Source: an uncultured Dehalococcoidia bacterium (GTDB lineage: Bacteria > Chloroflexota > Dehalococcoidia > Lucifugimonadales > UBA3495). Taken from it: a stretch of DNA of 64,000 nt. Shown here piece after piece: positions 1-8,418 of the stretch (position 1 is its first letter; every line of letters begins with the position of its first letter). Both the position numbers and the translations under genes were made by a program. Location: the NCBI GenBank assembly GCA_958296225.1, contig OY282456.1:2914001-2978000 (forward strand), given 5' to 3'. A model generated the notes under the pieces. It was not told the DNA's origin. It did no database searches and was given only the letters and a program-made list of their open reading frames with translations.

Positions 1-83
1 CCTATACTAACGCTTAACGCGCGGCGTTAGCAATCACAGCGCTGCGAACCGGGGTTTGGTATCTTGTGTTACGATGGTTGCGT

Positions 84-830
84 ATGCGCGCCCTGATTCT
101 TTCCGACATTCATTCCAACCTGGAAGCATTCGACGCCGTTCTGGACGACGCGGACGCCCTGGGCGGCTATGACGTCATCTGGTTTCTGGGCGATTTGGTG
201 GGCTATGGCGCCGACCCCGGAGCCTGCATCGCCCGGCTGCGCCGGCTGCCCCACGTCGCCATCGCCGGCAATCACGACCACGCCGTCACCGGCAAACTGA
301 ACCCCGACCTTTTCAACGGCGCCGCCCGCGCCGCCGCCCTCTGGACGTCCGCGCAGCTCACCGGCGACGAGCGCAAATATCTGGCCGGCTTGCCCGAAGT
401 GCGGCAGGCAGGCCCCTTTACCCATGTCCACGGCAGCCTGCGCGACCCGGCGCTGGAATATCTCATCAGCGAGCCGGCCGCGCTGGCGACCTTTGCCCTG
501 CTGGAAACGCCTTTCTGTCTGGTGGGCCACTCCCATTACCCGCTGGTCTGGACGGAAAACAACGGCCGGGCCGGCGTTGAGCTGCTGGCCCCGTCCCGCC
601 CGCTGCAACTGGACGACCAACGGCGCGTCATCGTGAACCCGGGCAGCGTGGGCCAGCCCCGCGACGGCGACCGGCGGGCATCATACCTGCTCTACGACCG
701 CGCGGAGGGCGCCGGCGCCGGCACATTGCATCACCGCCGCGTCGAGTACGACATCGCCGCCGCCCAATCCAGGATACTGACGGCGGGACTGCCGGGGTCG
801 TTGGCCCGGCGTTTGTCCGAGGGACTGTAG
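84..830 (+). CDS. Metallophosphoesterase (calcineurin-like, YfcE/MJ0936-type)
   Basis: A 248-aa cytoplasmic phosphoesterase, probably acting on phosphodiesters or phosphomonoesters with a two-metal centre. The N-terminus reads RALILSDIHSNLEAF, the first metal motif (D-x-H). It is followed by FLGDLVGYGADP (GD motif), AGNHDHAV (GNHD/H motif), THVHGS and VGHSHYP, and ends with the NPGSVGQPRDGD signature typical of the YfcE-like branch. An in-frame GTG at 66 would add six residues, but the ATG at 84 places the beta-strand of the metal motif right at the N-terminus, as in the family. The substrate cannot be told from sequence. It is followed 80 bp later by the NYN-LOTUS gene on the same strand. 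Confidence 0.9.
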   Translation: MRALILSDIHSNLEAFDAVLDDADALGGYDVIWFLGDLVGYGADPGACIARLRRLPHVAIAGNHDHAVTGKLNPDLFNGAARAAALWTSAQLTGDERKYLAGLPEVRQAGPFTHVHGSLRDPALEYLISEPAALATFALLETPFCLVGHSHYPLVWTENNGRAGVELLAPSRPLQLDDQRRVIVNPGSVGQPRDGDRRASYLLYDRAEGAGAGTLHHRRVEYDIAAAQSRILTAGLPGSLARRLSEGL

Positions 831-835
831 CAAAC

Positions 836-866
836 TTGACGCCTGTTAGCAGACACGATTAAACTT
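836..866 (+). promoter_or_regulatory. Possible promoter of the NYN-LOTUS gene
   Basis: TTGACG at 836-841 lies just after the stop of the phosphoesterase gene. Candidate -10 hexamers are TTAAAC at 859 (17-bp spacer) and TAAACT at 861 (19-bp spacer); neither is strong. A good Shine-Dalgarno stretch, AGGTGAGG, follows near 895-902. Confidence 0.3.
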
Positions 867-910
867 TGTATGACACACGCTCACGTTGCTGAGCCAGGTG
901 AGGTATTATC

Positions 911-2653
911 ATCGCTATTCAACAGGTCAATGGCAACTCCGCATTCAGTGAGGACGTAGCTTTATTCATCGACTGGGAGAACTTCAAAATTAGCCTGGCG
1001 GTGCGGGGTCGAACCCCCAACGTGTCCGCGCTGAAAGAAGAAGTCTCCAACCACGGCCGGGTCGTCGTCGGCAAAGCCTACGCCGACTGGGTAAGCCGCG
1101 CGCCCGAGCTCAAAGGAGCCAGCCAGTTCATCCTCGACCCCCCCTCCCTGTATGCGGCCGGCATTGAGCCGGTTTACGTGCCAACCCGTTTGCCCATCCG
1201 TGGCTCGTACCAGCCCGGTCGCACCGTCAGCGTTAAAAACAGCGTTGACGTAAAGATGACCGCCGACTGCATTGACACCGCCCACAACTTCCCCAACATC
1301 AACACCTTCGTCCTGGTCTCCGGCGATTCCGACTTCATTCACGTCATCAACTCCCTGCGCGCCGTGGGCAAGCGCGTGGTGGTGGTGGGCGTATCCTGGG
1401 CCACTTCCCGCCGCATGGCCGACCACGTGGACGGGCTGATTTTCTACGATTCCGACGTTGACCCCATTGACGTGGAACCGGAACCGCCCGTCTCCCCCCG
1501 CGAACCCTTCCCCCGCAGTCGCCCGCCGGCCCCCGCCGCCCTGGCCAATCCGGGACGCCACCAGCTGCCCGAAGTCATCCGCGCCATTGAGGACGTCATC
1601 CGCACTGAGCGCGCCGCCGGCCACACCCTGCTCCTGACCTCCCTGAAACAGCGCCTCGTCCGCCGCATTGCGGGTTTTGACGAGCGCAAGCTGGGCTTCG
1701 CCGGCTTCAAGAAACTGATGCTGCGCGTAGCGGAGGAAGGCAACATCAAAATCCGCAGCGTTGACCTGGTGGACTGGGTTCTGATGGCCGACGAACCCGA
1801 CCCGGTGCCCGAAATCCGGGATGACGATAACGCCGAACTGGAAGCCCGCGATTCATTCACCGGCGCCGGTAGCGGCGCTGACCTTGACGCGGAAGACGGC
1901 CAGCCCGAACCGCCCCCCGGCGAATCCCCCGGCGATGCCGACGATGCGCCGGCCGCGGCAACCGCTCCCATCGTTCCCGAACCCCCGCGGCCCGTTCCGG
2001 GCAAGTTTGACCGCGCCCTGGCCGAGGCGGTCGCCGGACTGGCTCTGCCCGCCTCCAACGACGCGACGGGCGACGTATCCCGCATCGCCGACCTCATCGT
2101 TATGGGTTATACCCTGGAAGAGCGCGACGGCGCCGACTCGGTGATGTTCAATGCCCTCTGCAACGAAATCAGTCAGGCCCTGGCCGCCGGCATCGCAGCC
2201 GGGGACGCCACCGTCGTTGACCACTGGGGCGACAACTGTTCCCGCACCTACATCACCCGCCTTGTTCGCAACTTGACCGGCAGCGGCGTGTTCCAATACC
2301 ACAACGTCAGCGTGCGCGACGCCGAAACCGGCCGCCTGCGCCGCCGCCGCGTATTCGGCCTCAACCGCCAGCACCCCGTAACCGGCATCACCCTCGCCGC
2401 CCGCCTGGGCCTGCCCTACCAGCCCGCCGGCGAAAAAGCCCCGCCGCCGGCGGAACTGCCGGCCCCGGCGGAACTGCCGGCCCCGGTGGAACTGCCGGCC
2501 CCGGTGGAGCTGCCGGCCCCGGTGGAACTGCCGGCCGAAGAACTGCCAACCAACGACGCACTGGCAACACCGCCTCTGGAAGAGCACAACTCCGCCGAAG
2601 CCGACCGCGCCGAATCCGCCGCGGACGCAGCGGCGGCGGTTTTGTTCACGTAG
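911..2653 (+). CDS. NYN (LabA/DUF88) domain protein with LOTUS/OST-HTH domain; non-canonical start
   Basis: A protein of about 580 aa. The N-terminal NYN (PIN-fold) ribonuclease-like domain begins ALFIDWENFKISL with the first acidic residue, and continues with VDVKMTADCIDTAHN and VLVSGDSDFIHVINSLRAVGKRV, whose aspartates complete the usual metal site. A LOTUS/OST-HTH domain follows (LPEVIRAIEDVIRTE to RVAEEGNIKI, about residues 217-280). A second folded segment sits near residues 380-500, and a proline-rich repeat (PAELPAPVEL units, 2445-2540) near the C-terminus. Such proteins generally bind or cut RNA. The reading frame is open from 902, and the NYN motif needs residues upstream of the first GTG (1001), yet no ATG, GTG or TTG exists there. 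ATT (905) or ATC (908, 911) after the AGGTGAGG Shine-Dalgarno are the likely starts. The gene converges on purL with a 25-bp gap. Confidence 0.82.
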   Translation: MAIQQVNGNSAFSEDVALFIDWENFKISLAVRGRTPNVSALKEEVSNHGRVVVGKAYADWVSRAPELKGASQFILDPPSLYAAGIEPVYVPTRLPIRGSYQPGRTVSVKNSVDVKMTADCIDTAHNFPNINTFVLVSGDSDFIHVINSLRAVGKRVVVVGVSWATSRRMADHVDGLIFYDSDVDPIDVEPEPPVSPREPFPRSRPPAPAALANPGRHQLPEVIRAIEDVIRTERAAGHTLLLTSLKQRLVRRIAGFDERKLGFAGFKKLMLRVAEEGNIKIRSVDLVDWVLMADEPDPVPEIRDDDNAELEARDSFTGAGSGADLDAEDGQPEPPPGESPGDADDAPAAATAPIVPEPPRPVPGKFDRALAEAVAGLALPASNDATGDVSRIADLIVMGYTLEERDGADSVMFNALCNEISQALAAGIAAGDATVVDHWGDNCSRTYITRLVRNLTGSGVFQYHNVSVRDAETGRLRRRRVFGLNRQHPVTGITLAARLGLPYQPAGEKAPPPAELPAPAELPAPVELPAPVELPAPVELPAEELPTNDALATPPLEEHNSAEADRAESAADAAAAVLFT

Positions 2654-2678
2654 GGGCGAATAACCATTCGCCCCGGCC

Positions 2679-4922
2679 CTATCCCAAAAGGCCGCTCAGT
2701 CCCCCGTACCACGCGCCGGCCAAGTCGGCCACTGCCAAATCAACCAGCCCGTCAACCCGCAACCGCGGGCCGCCCGTTTCGCCAATCGCCAGTGCCGGCA
2801 CGCCGGCATCGGCGGCGGCCCGCAGCGCCGCCGCCGCCTGGTCAGGTTCCATCGCAACCATAATCCGCGAACACGCCTCGCCAAACCAGGCGGCATCCCA
2901 CCGGCGCGGCAGCTCCGCGACAAACTCCGCCGCCGCCGTAAATCCCACCGCCGCCCCGCCGCCAACCCGGCCATCCCCCAGGATGCACGACTCGGCCAGC
3001 GTCACGGCCAGACCGCCATCGGAGCAGTCGTGCGCCGATAGCGCTGTGCCGTCGGCAATCAGCCGCCGGCATAATGCCTGTACCCGCCGCTCCAGCGTCA
3101 GGTCGATGCGGGGCCGTCCGCGCACCATTCCGTGCATTGTGTTCAGATACTCGCTGCCGGCCAGGTCGGTGGCGCGGGCCGTCAGCCGTCCGGCGCCCAA
3201 CAGCACGACGGCCAGCCCGCCGGCGGGAAAGCCCGCGCCGCAATGCCGGCTAACGTCGTCCAGCAGACCCAACCCGCCGACGATGGGCGTGGGAAAGATG
3301 GCCGTGCCCTGGCTTTCGTTGTACAGGCTCACGTTGCCGCTCACTACCGGCGCTCCCAGCATACGGCAGGCTCGCGCCATGCCACGGATGCACTGCTCCA
3401 GCTGGTAATAGACTTCGGGCCGTTCCGGGTTGCCGAAATTCAGGCAGTCGGTCAGCGCCAGCGGTTCGGCTCCGGCGCATGACAGGTTGCGCGTAACCTC
3501 CGCCACCGCCATCTGCCCGCCGCGATACGGGTCCAGATAACACTGCCGGCCATTGCCGTCGATGGCCACCGCGATGGCTTGTCCGGTTCCCTTGACCCGC
3601 AGCACGGCGGCATCGCCCGCGCCCGGCCCGACCACCGTATTAGTCTGCACCTGGTGGTCATACTGCCGATACACGCCCTGCCGGCTGGCGATATTAGGCG
3701 ACGCCAGCAGCCGCAGCAGCGTTTCCCCGGCATCGCCGGGCATTGGCACGTCCCGCAGCCGCAATTGCTGGCGTGCCAGCGCCTCGGCCGAGGGTGCGCC
3801 AGCCAGACGATACCGGGGCGCGTCCGTAAGGTGATTCACCGGGGCGGCGGCGATGGCTGCAATGCCGTCGCTAACCCGCGCCGTGGGTTCCTCGGTTACG
3901 GTTCCGATGGCGCGGCATTCCACGTCCCACTTGGCGAACACGTCGCCGATGGCGTCGGCATCCTCCGGCGCCGTTACCAGCAGCATCCGCTCCTGCGATT
4001 CCGACAGCATCACCTCGTAGCCGGTCATGCCGGACTCCCGGCGATGCACCCGGCTGATGTCCAGGGCGATGCCGCGCCGGCCGCGGGCGGCCGATTCCAC
4101 CGCCGCGCCGGTGAGTCCGGCGGCGCCCAAATCCTGCAAGGCGCGCACCTTGCCGGTCGCCAGCGCCTCCAGGCACGCTTCAATCAGCGATTTCTCCAGG
4201 AACGGATTGCCCACCTGTACGGTAGGCCGCAGTTCTTGCGCCGCTTCAAAAGTGCGCGAGGCCAACCCCGACGCGCCATGTATGCCGTCCCGCCCGGTGC
4301 CGGCCCCGGCCAGCAGCAGCGCGTCCCCCGGCCGGTCGGCGGCGGCGCTGGCCAGTTCGTCAATGCGCGCGATGCCGACGCACATAGCGTTCACCAGGGG
4401 GTTTTGCGCGTAGGAATCATCAAAGTAGATTTCCCCGGCCACGTCGGGCACGCCGATGCAATTGCCGTACCAGCCGATGCCGTCCACCACGCCGCGCAGC
4501 AAGCGCCGGTTGGCGGCGTCGTCCGGCGGGCCAAAGCGCAGCGAGTTGAGCAGCGCAATTGGCCGCGCCCCCATCGCCAGAATATCGCGCACGATGCCGC
4601 CCACGCCGGTGGCCGCCCCCTGCAACGGCTCCACCGCCGAGGGGTGGTTGTGGGATTCCACCTTGAACACCACCGCCAGCCCGTTGCCGATGTCAATGGC
4701 CCCGGCGTTCTCTGCGCCGGCCTGCGACAGCGTGCGGGCCGAGCCGGTGGGCAGCATCCCCAGCAGCGGCCGGGAATGTTTGTACCCGCAATGCTCGCTC
4801 CACAGCGCCCCGAACATCCCCAGCTCCACCGGGTTGGGTTCCCGGCCCAGCCGGGCCACAATCAGGTCGTACTCGGCCGGCGAAAGGGCAATTTCGTCCA
4901 GGATTTCCTTGCTTACCGGCAC
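2679..4922 (-). CDS. purL: Phosphoribosylformylglycinamidine synthase subunit PurL
   Basis: A 747-aa small-type PurL, the synthetase subunit that converts FGAR, ATP and ammonia to FGAM in purine synthesis. Visible signatures are WSEHCGYKHSR near residue 42, KVESHNHPSAVEP, GVGGIVRDILAMGARP, DLGAAGLTGA, and a C-terminal half with SGNVSLYNES and SAHDCSDGGLAVTLAES. The length fits the bacterial split form that works with separate PurQ and PurS proteins. PurQ is encoded just upstream in the same block, separated by an EamA transporter gene; no purS is visible in this window. The ATG start is followed by a typical N-terminus (SKEILDEIALSPAEYDLI). Confidence 0.97.
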   Translation of the reverse strand: MPVSKEILDEIALSPAEYDLIVARLGREPNPVELGMFGALWSEHCGYKHSRPLLGMLPTGSARTLSQAGAENAGAIDIGNGLAVVFKVESHNHPSAVEPLQGAATGVGGIVRDILAMGARPIALLNSLRFGPPDDAANRRLLRGVVDGIGWYGNCIGVPDVAGEIYFDDSYAQNPLVNAMCVGIARIDELASAAADRPGDALLLAGAGTGRDGIHGASGLASRTFEAAQELRPTVQVGNPFLEKSLIEACLEALATGKVRALQDLGAAGLTGAAVESAARGRRGIALDISRVHRRESGMTGYEVMLSESQERMLLVTAPEDADAIGDVFAKWDVECRAIGTVTEEPTARVSDGIAAIAAAPVNHLTDAPRYRLAGAPSAEALARQQLRLRDVPMPGDAGETLLRLLASPNIASRQGVYRQYDHQVQTNTVVGPGAGDAAVLRVKGTGQAIAVAIDGNGRQCYLDPYRGGQMAVAEVTRNLSCAGAEPLALTDCLNFGNPERPEVYYQLEQCIRGMARACRMLGAPVVSGNVSLYNESQGTAIFPTPIVGGLGLLDDVSRHCGAGFPAGGLAVVLLGAGRLTARATDLAGSEYLNTMHGMVRGRPRIDLTLERRVQALCRRLIADGTALSAHDCSDGGLAVTLAESCILGDGRVGGGAAVGFTAAAEFVAELPRRWDAAWFGEACSRIMVAMEPDQAAAALRAAADAGVPALAIGETGGPRLRVDGLVDLAVADLAGAWYGGLSGLLG

Positions 4923-5041
4923 CGGATGCTACCTCTCATAAAGTGTCGGAATGGGCGCCGCTACGCATCAGGCGGATGGTACCGGCATCTGCCACCATAA
5001 TCAGTCTATGCGCGATTGAGTATATGACAAATGGGGACGCC
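4923..5041. other. 119-bp gap between EamA and purL genes
   Basis: A TATACT on the minus strand (5024-5019) could be a -10 for a purL-proximal promoter; no -35 is evident. No terminator was found. Confidence 0.3.
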
Positions 5042-5959
5042 TTACCCGATTATGCCCCCAACCACCACCAGCGCCACGCCGCCCACCGCCAGCAGCGTTC
5101 CGATAACCAGCTCTTTCGTAACCGCCTCGCTCCGGCGCAGGAACAGCCGCGCCAGCGCCAGCGTAACCAGCGGGCTGCACGACACGATGGGCGAGATGAC
5201 CAGTATGCTGGAACCCTCTCGCGTAACGGCAAAGTACAGCGACATAACGGCGCAGGCGGCGGCAAACCCGGCCAGGAACACGAACAGCGTCGCGCGGCCC
5301 GACGTGCTTGCGCGCTGCACCGCCTCCCGCCCAAACAGCGGCGACAGCACCAGCGTAGCAAAGAACATACTGCCCGCCGCCATAATCAGCGGCGAGCCGT
5401 ACAGATTGCTCAGCACCCGCCCGCTCAGCGTCGCCGCTCCATAACACGCCGCCGCCAGAATCGCCAGCCCGTAACCCGCCACCGACTGCCAGTCCCGCCC
5501 CCAGCTCTGGCGCAGAAAGTTGCCCCCGGTCAGGGCCAGCCCGACTACCACCACCACCGTACCGACGCCCAGGAGCGCGTTCAGGTGCTCGTCGAATCCG
5601 GGAACGCCCAGCCTGGTGAACGTGATGGCATACAGCGCCGAAAACAGGGCGGCGCTGCCCACGATGGGCGTTACCCGCGACGCCCCAATCATGCTGATGG
5701 CGACGTACTGCTGCGACCGTCCCCCCATATAGGTCAGGATGCCGTTGCCCAGCAGCCACACCATGGCGATGGCCGGCAGCGCCGTAATCGCCTGGAACTC
5801 AAAGGACAGCGCCAGCGTCCCCGCCAGCAGCGTTGAGGCCACCAGCGAAACCAGCGCCGACGGCATGGGCCGCATCGCCCGCATCCCCAGGCGGGCCAGC
5901 ACCGCAGAGCTGCCAAACCCCAACACCGCGATGCACGCCAACCCGATGGACAGCAGCAT
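5042..5959 (-). CDS. EamA/DMT-family transporter
   Basis: A 305-aa integral membrane protein of the drug/metabolite transporter superfamily. It has two EamA halves with about ten hydrophobic segments, from LLSIGLACIAVLGFGSSAVL at the N-terminus to TLLAVGGVALVVVGGIIG at the C-terminus. SMIGASRVTPIVGSAALFSAL and the later ISPIVSCSPLVTLALARLFL are the paired end-of-half helices of the family. The start codon lies 2 bp from the purQ stop, so the two genes are probably co-transcribed; purL follows after 119 bp. A transporter between purQ and purL might carry a purine-related metabolite, but this is only suggested by position. The substrate is unknown. Confidence 0.85.
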   Translation of the reverse strand: MLLSIGLACIAVLGFGSSAVLARLGMRAMRPMPSALVSLVASTLLAGTLALSFEFQAITALPAIAMVWLLGNGILTYMGGRSQQYVAISMIGASRVTPIVGSAALFSALYAITFTRLGVPGFDEHLNALLGVGTVVVVVGLALTGGNFLRQSWGRDWQSVAGYGLAILAAACYGAATLSGRVLSNLYGSPLIMAAGSMFFATLVLSPLFGREAVQRASTSGRATLFVFLAGFAAACAVMSLYFAVTREGSSILVISPIVSCSPLVTLALARLFLRRSEAVTKELVIGTLLAVGGVALVVVGGIIG

Positions 5960-5961
5960 CG

Positions 5962-6663
5962 CTAACCACCGGCGCCGGCAACGGCGTCAATCATTGACCC
6001 GAAAATCAGATTGCCGTCGTCAGACCCCAGCAGCGCCTCGCAGCTGCGCTCCGGGTGGGGCATCATCCCCAGCACGTTGCGCCCTGCGTTGAGGATGCCG
6101 GCGATGTTGCCCACCGAACCGTTGGGGTTGGCGGCGTCGGTTATCGTTCCGTCCGGTTCGCAGTAGCGGAACAGCACCCGGCCCTGCGCTTCCAGCTGCG
6201 CGATGGTGGCGGCGTCGGCGTAGTAGTTGCCCTCGCCGTGGGATACCGGCACCGCCAGCGCCGGCCGCGCCTGGCAACGGCTGCTGAACGGCGTATCCAC
6301 CCGTTCCGTCCGCAAATGCGTCCACTGGCAGCGGTATTCCAGATGCCCGTTGCGACGCAGCGCCCCCGGCAGCAGGCCGGCCTCGCAAAGAATCTGAAAC
6401 CCGTTGCAGATGCCGATGACCAGCCCGCCCGACGCGGCAAAATCCCGCACCGCGCCCATCACCGGCGAGAACCGGGCAATCGCCCCGGCGCGCAGATAGT
6501 CGCCATAGGAAAACCCGCCCGGCACGATTACGGCGTCGCAGCCGGCGAGATTATCGTCCTTGTGCCAGATGTAACCGGCATCCTGCCCCAGCGCTTCGCT
6601 CACGGCATAATGGCAGTCGGTATCGCTCCAGGTGCCGGGAAAAACCAGAATGCCGAATCGCAT
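5962..6663 (-). CDS. purQ: Phosphoribosylformylglycinamidine synthase, glutaminase subunit PurQ
   Basis: A 233-aa class I glutamine amidotransferase that supplies ammonia to PurL. The nucleophile elbow is GICNGFQILCEAGLLPGAL (catalytic Cys in GICNG), and the His-Glu pair lies in MMPHPER near the C-terminus. The N-terminus RFGILVFPGTWSD and the VPGGFSYGDYLRAGA motif are PurQ-specific. The start is the ATG at 6663, 5 bp after the yqeY stop; the stop is 2 bp before the EamA start. The order yqeY-purQ-EamA-purL therefore looks like one transcription unit. Confidence 0.97.
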   Translation of the reverse strand: MRFGILVFPGTWSDTDCHYAVSEALGQDAGYIWHKDDNLAGCDAVIVPGGFSYGDYLRAGAIARFSPVMGAVRDFAASGGLVIGICNGFQILCEAGLLPGALRRNGHLEYRCQWTHLRTERVDTPFSSRCQARPALAVPVSHGEGNYYADAATIAQLEAQGRVLFRYCEPDGTITDAANPNGSVGNIAGILNAGRNVLGMMPHPERSCEALLGSDDGNLIFGSMIDAVAGAGG

Positions 6664-6668
6664 AGGCG

Positions 6669-7127
6669 CTATCCGGTCGCCGGTTCCAGCAGGCGGGATA
6701 CGATGGCGTTCACCTGGCTGCCATCCGCTTTGCCCCGAACCTGCGGCATAATGCGGCCCATCACCTTGCCCCGGTCGCCCGGGCCGGACGCGCCCACGTC
6801 GGCGATGGCCTGCCGCGCCAACGCTGCGATGGCATCGGCCCCCAGCTGCTCCGGCATATACTCCTGCAACACGGCGAGAGATGCCTCCTCTGTCGCCACC
6901 AGGTCGGCCCGGCCGCCGTCGCCGAACATCTGGATGCTCTCCCGCCGGTCCTTGACCTGCTTGGCCACCACGTCGGTAACGCCGGCGTCGTCCAGTTCCC
7001 GGAGCGTGTTCTTTTCCACCAGCTGAATCTGGCTCTTCAAAAATCGCAGCGTATCCAGCCGCCCCTGATTCCGGGCGCGCATAGCATTGCGAATATCCTC
7101 TTCCAGCCGTTCCTTGATGCTAGCCAT
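6669..7127 (-). CDS. GatB/YqeY domain protein
   Basis: A 152-aa YqeY-family protein (ASIKERLEEDIRNAMRARNQ at the N-terminus, LQEYMPEQL in the middle, MGRIMPQVRGKADGSQVNAIV at the C-terminus). The family is related to the tail domain of GatB amidotransferase subunits and is thought to bind tRNA; its precise role is unsettled. The chosen ATG at 7127 gives the normal family length; the longer frame up to 7181 would add 18 residues not seen in the family. It is the first gene of the purQ block. Confidence 0.9.
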   Translation of the reverse strand: MASIKERLEEDIRNAMRARNQGRLDTLRFLKSQIQLVEKNTLRELDDAGVTDVVAKQVKDRRESIQMFGDGGRADLVATEEASLAVLQEYMPEQLGADAIAALARQAIADVGASGPGDRGKVMGRIMPQVRGKADGSQVNAIVSRLLEPATG

Positions 7128-7248
7128 AACCTTGCCGCCTGTCTGGTCTAAAGCGCCGCGCCAATCCGTCCTGCGCCACAAACCGATAATACGATAATGC
7201 TACAACGCAACCCCGCGCCGGCGCAACCGTGTTATACTGGATGCGCGG

Positions 7249-7335
7249 GCCGAAGTGGCGAAATGGCAGACGCGCCGGTCTCAAAAACCGGTGGGATAAC
7301 ATCCCGTGTCAGTTCGAGTCTGACCTTCGGCACCA
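7249..7335 (+). tRNA. tRNA-Leu (anticodon CAA)
   Basis: An 87-nt class II tRNA. The acceptor stem GCCGAAG pairs with CTTCGGC, the CCA is encoded in the gene, and a long variable arm (GGGATAACATCCC) marks a type II tRNA. The anticodon stem CCGGT/ACCGG encloses the loop CTCAAAA, giving anticodon CAA for UUG codons. The T-arm is GTCAG-TTCGAGT-CTGAC. A TATACT hexamer at 7233-7238 is a likely -10 box; no clear -35 is seen. Confidence 0.95.
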
Positions 7336-7356
7336 TTCCCGTCGCTGGTTCGTCAA

Positions 7357-7399
7357 CCGGCGCCGGCGATTTCGAGCATCGCGCTGCCGGCGCCGGCAG
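7357..7399 (+). terminator. Palindromic GC-rich hairpin after tRNA-Leu
   Basis: Two copies of a CCGGCGCCGG core (7357-7366 and 7387-7396) can pair with each other around an AT-richer loop. There is no T-run, so a terminator role is only plausible from its position 22 bp downstream of the tRNA and ahead of a convergent gene. Confidence 0.3.
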
Positions 7400-7429
7400 G
7401 CCGTGCCAGTCAGCGCCATAATCCGGGAG

Positions 7430-8404
7430 TCATCGTGCGGCCCTGGCGTCATTCTGCTTCGCCAGTTCGCCGGCAATCCAGCGGTAGGTGGGTTTGATGC
7501 CTTCCCGGAAGGTCGTTGCCGGCTGCCAGCCGATGACCTCGTTCAGCACTGTGTTGTCGCTGTTGCGTCCCCGCACTCCCTGGGGCTTGGTCAGGTCATG
7601 GCAGCGGGACAGCGTCTTGCCCGCCGCGTCGCACACGGCGTCCACCAGCTGGTTGACCGTAATCAGTTCCTCGGTGCCCAGGTTCACCGGCCTGGTGTAG
7701 CCCGATTCCATAATGCGCCGCAGCCCTTCGATGCAATCGTCAATGTAGCAGAAGCTGCGGGTCTGTTCGCCGTCGCCCCACACCTCAATCGCGGCGCCGT
7801 CCGCGGCCAGGGCCACCTTGCGGCAGATTGCCGCCGGCGCCTTCTCCTTGCCGCCGTCGTAAGTGCCCAGGGGGCCGTAGATGTTGTGAAAGCGGACAAT
7901 GCGCGCATCCAGGCCGCATTCTTCCTGGTAATAGGCGGTCAACTGCTCGGCGAACAGCTTTTCCCACCCGTATCCTTTCTCCGGGTCGGCCGGGATGGCT
8001 TCGTCTTCCCGGAGCGGGGTAACGTCTTCGGAGTCCTGGAGAAAGCTGGGATAGACGCAAGCGGAGCTGGTGTAGAGGTAGCGCCGCACCCGGGCTACCC
8101 GCGCCGCTTCCAGCATATGGCTGTTGATGAGGGTGTTGTTGCGGGTCAGAAAAGCGTGGTTGGCCGTGATGTAGCCGATGCCGCCCATATCGGCGGCCAG
8201 TTGATACACGTCGTCCATGCCGTCGGCGGCTTGCCGGCAGCTCTCAAAATCGCGCAGGTCGGCAACCACGAACTCATCGGCGGCCGTGTCCTCAAATTCG
8301 GGGGGCTTGAGGTCCACGCCCCGGACCCAGTGGCCTTCGGCTTTCAGGCGCTTGATGAGGTGATGGCCGATGAATCCTCCGCCCCCGGCAACGACGACGT
8401 TCAT
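7430..8404 (-). CDS. NAD-dependent sugar-nucleotide epimerase (GDP-mannose 3,5-epimerase-like)
   Basis: A 324-aa extended short-chain dehydrogenase. The Rossmann motif VVAGGGGFIGHHLIKRL is at the N-terminus, the catalytic YxxxK is YGWEKLFAEQL, and a catalytic Ser lies in YTSSACVYP. DMGGIGYI and the QTRSFCYIDDCIEGL segment resemble GDP-mannose 3,5-epimerases and related nucleotide-sugar epimerases. The ATG at 8404 has a strong Shine-Dalgarno (GAGGAGG) about 9 bp upstream; a longer frame to 8503 overlaps the GT2 gene and is unlikely. It is the last gene of the reverse polysaccharide cluster. The exact sugar is uncertain. Confidence 0.85.
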   Translation of the reverse strand: MNVVVAGGGGFIGHHLIKRLKAEGHWVRGVDLKPPEFEDTAADEFVVADLRDFESCRQAADGMDDVYQLAADMGGIGYITANHAFLTRNNTLINSHMLEAARVARVRRYLYTSSACVYPSFLQDSEDVTPLREDEAIPADPEKGYGWEKLFAEQLTAYYQEECGLDARIVRFHNIYGPLGTYDGGKEKAPAAICRKVALAADGAAIEVWGDGEQTRSFCYIDDCIEGLRRIMESGYTRPVNLGTEELITVNQLVDAVCDAAGKTLSRCHDLTKPQGVRGRNSDNTVLNEVIGWQPATTFREGIKPTYRWIAGELAKQNDARAAR

Positions 8405-8418
8405 CAATACGCTCCTCC

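Noticed and set aside
3579..5000. A 473-codon plus-strand open frame
   Set aside because: Antisense shadow of purL, with low-complexity Arg/Gly/His composition and no recognisable domain.
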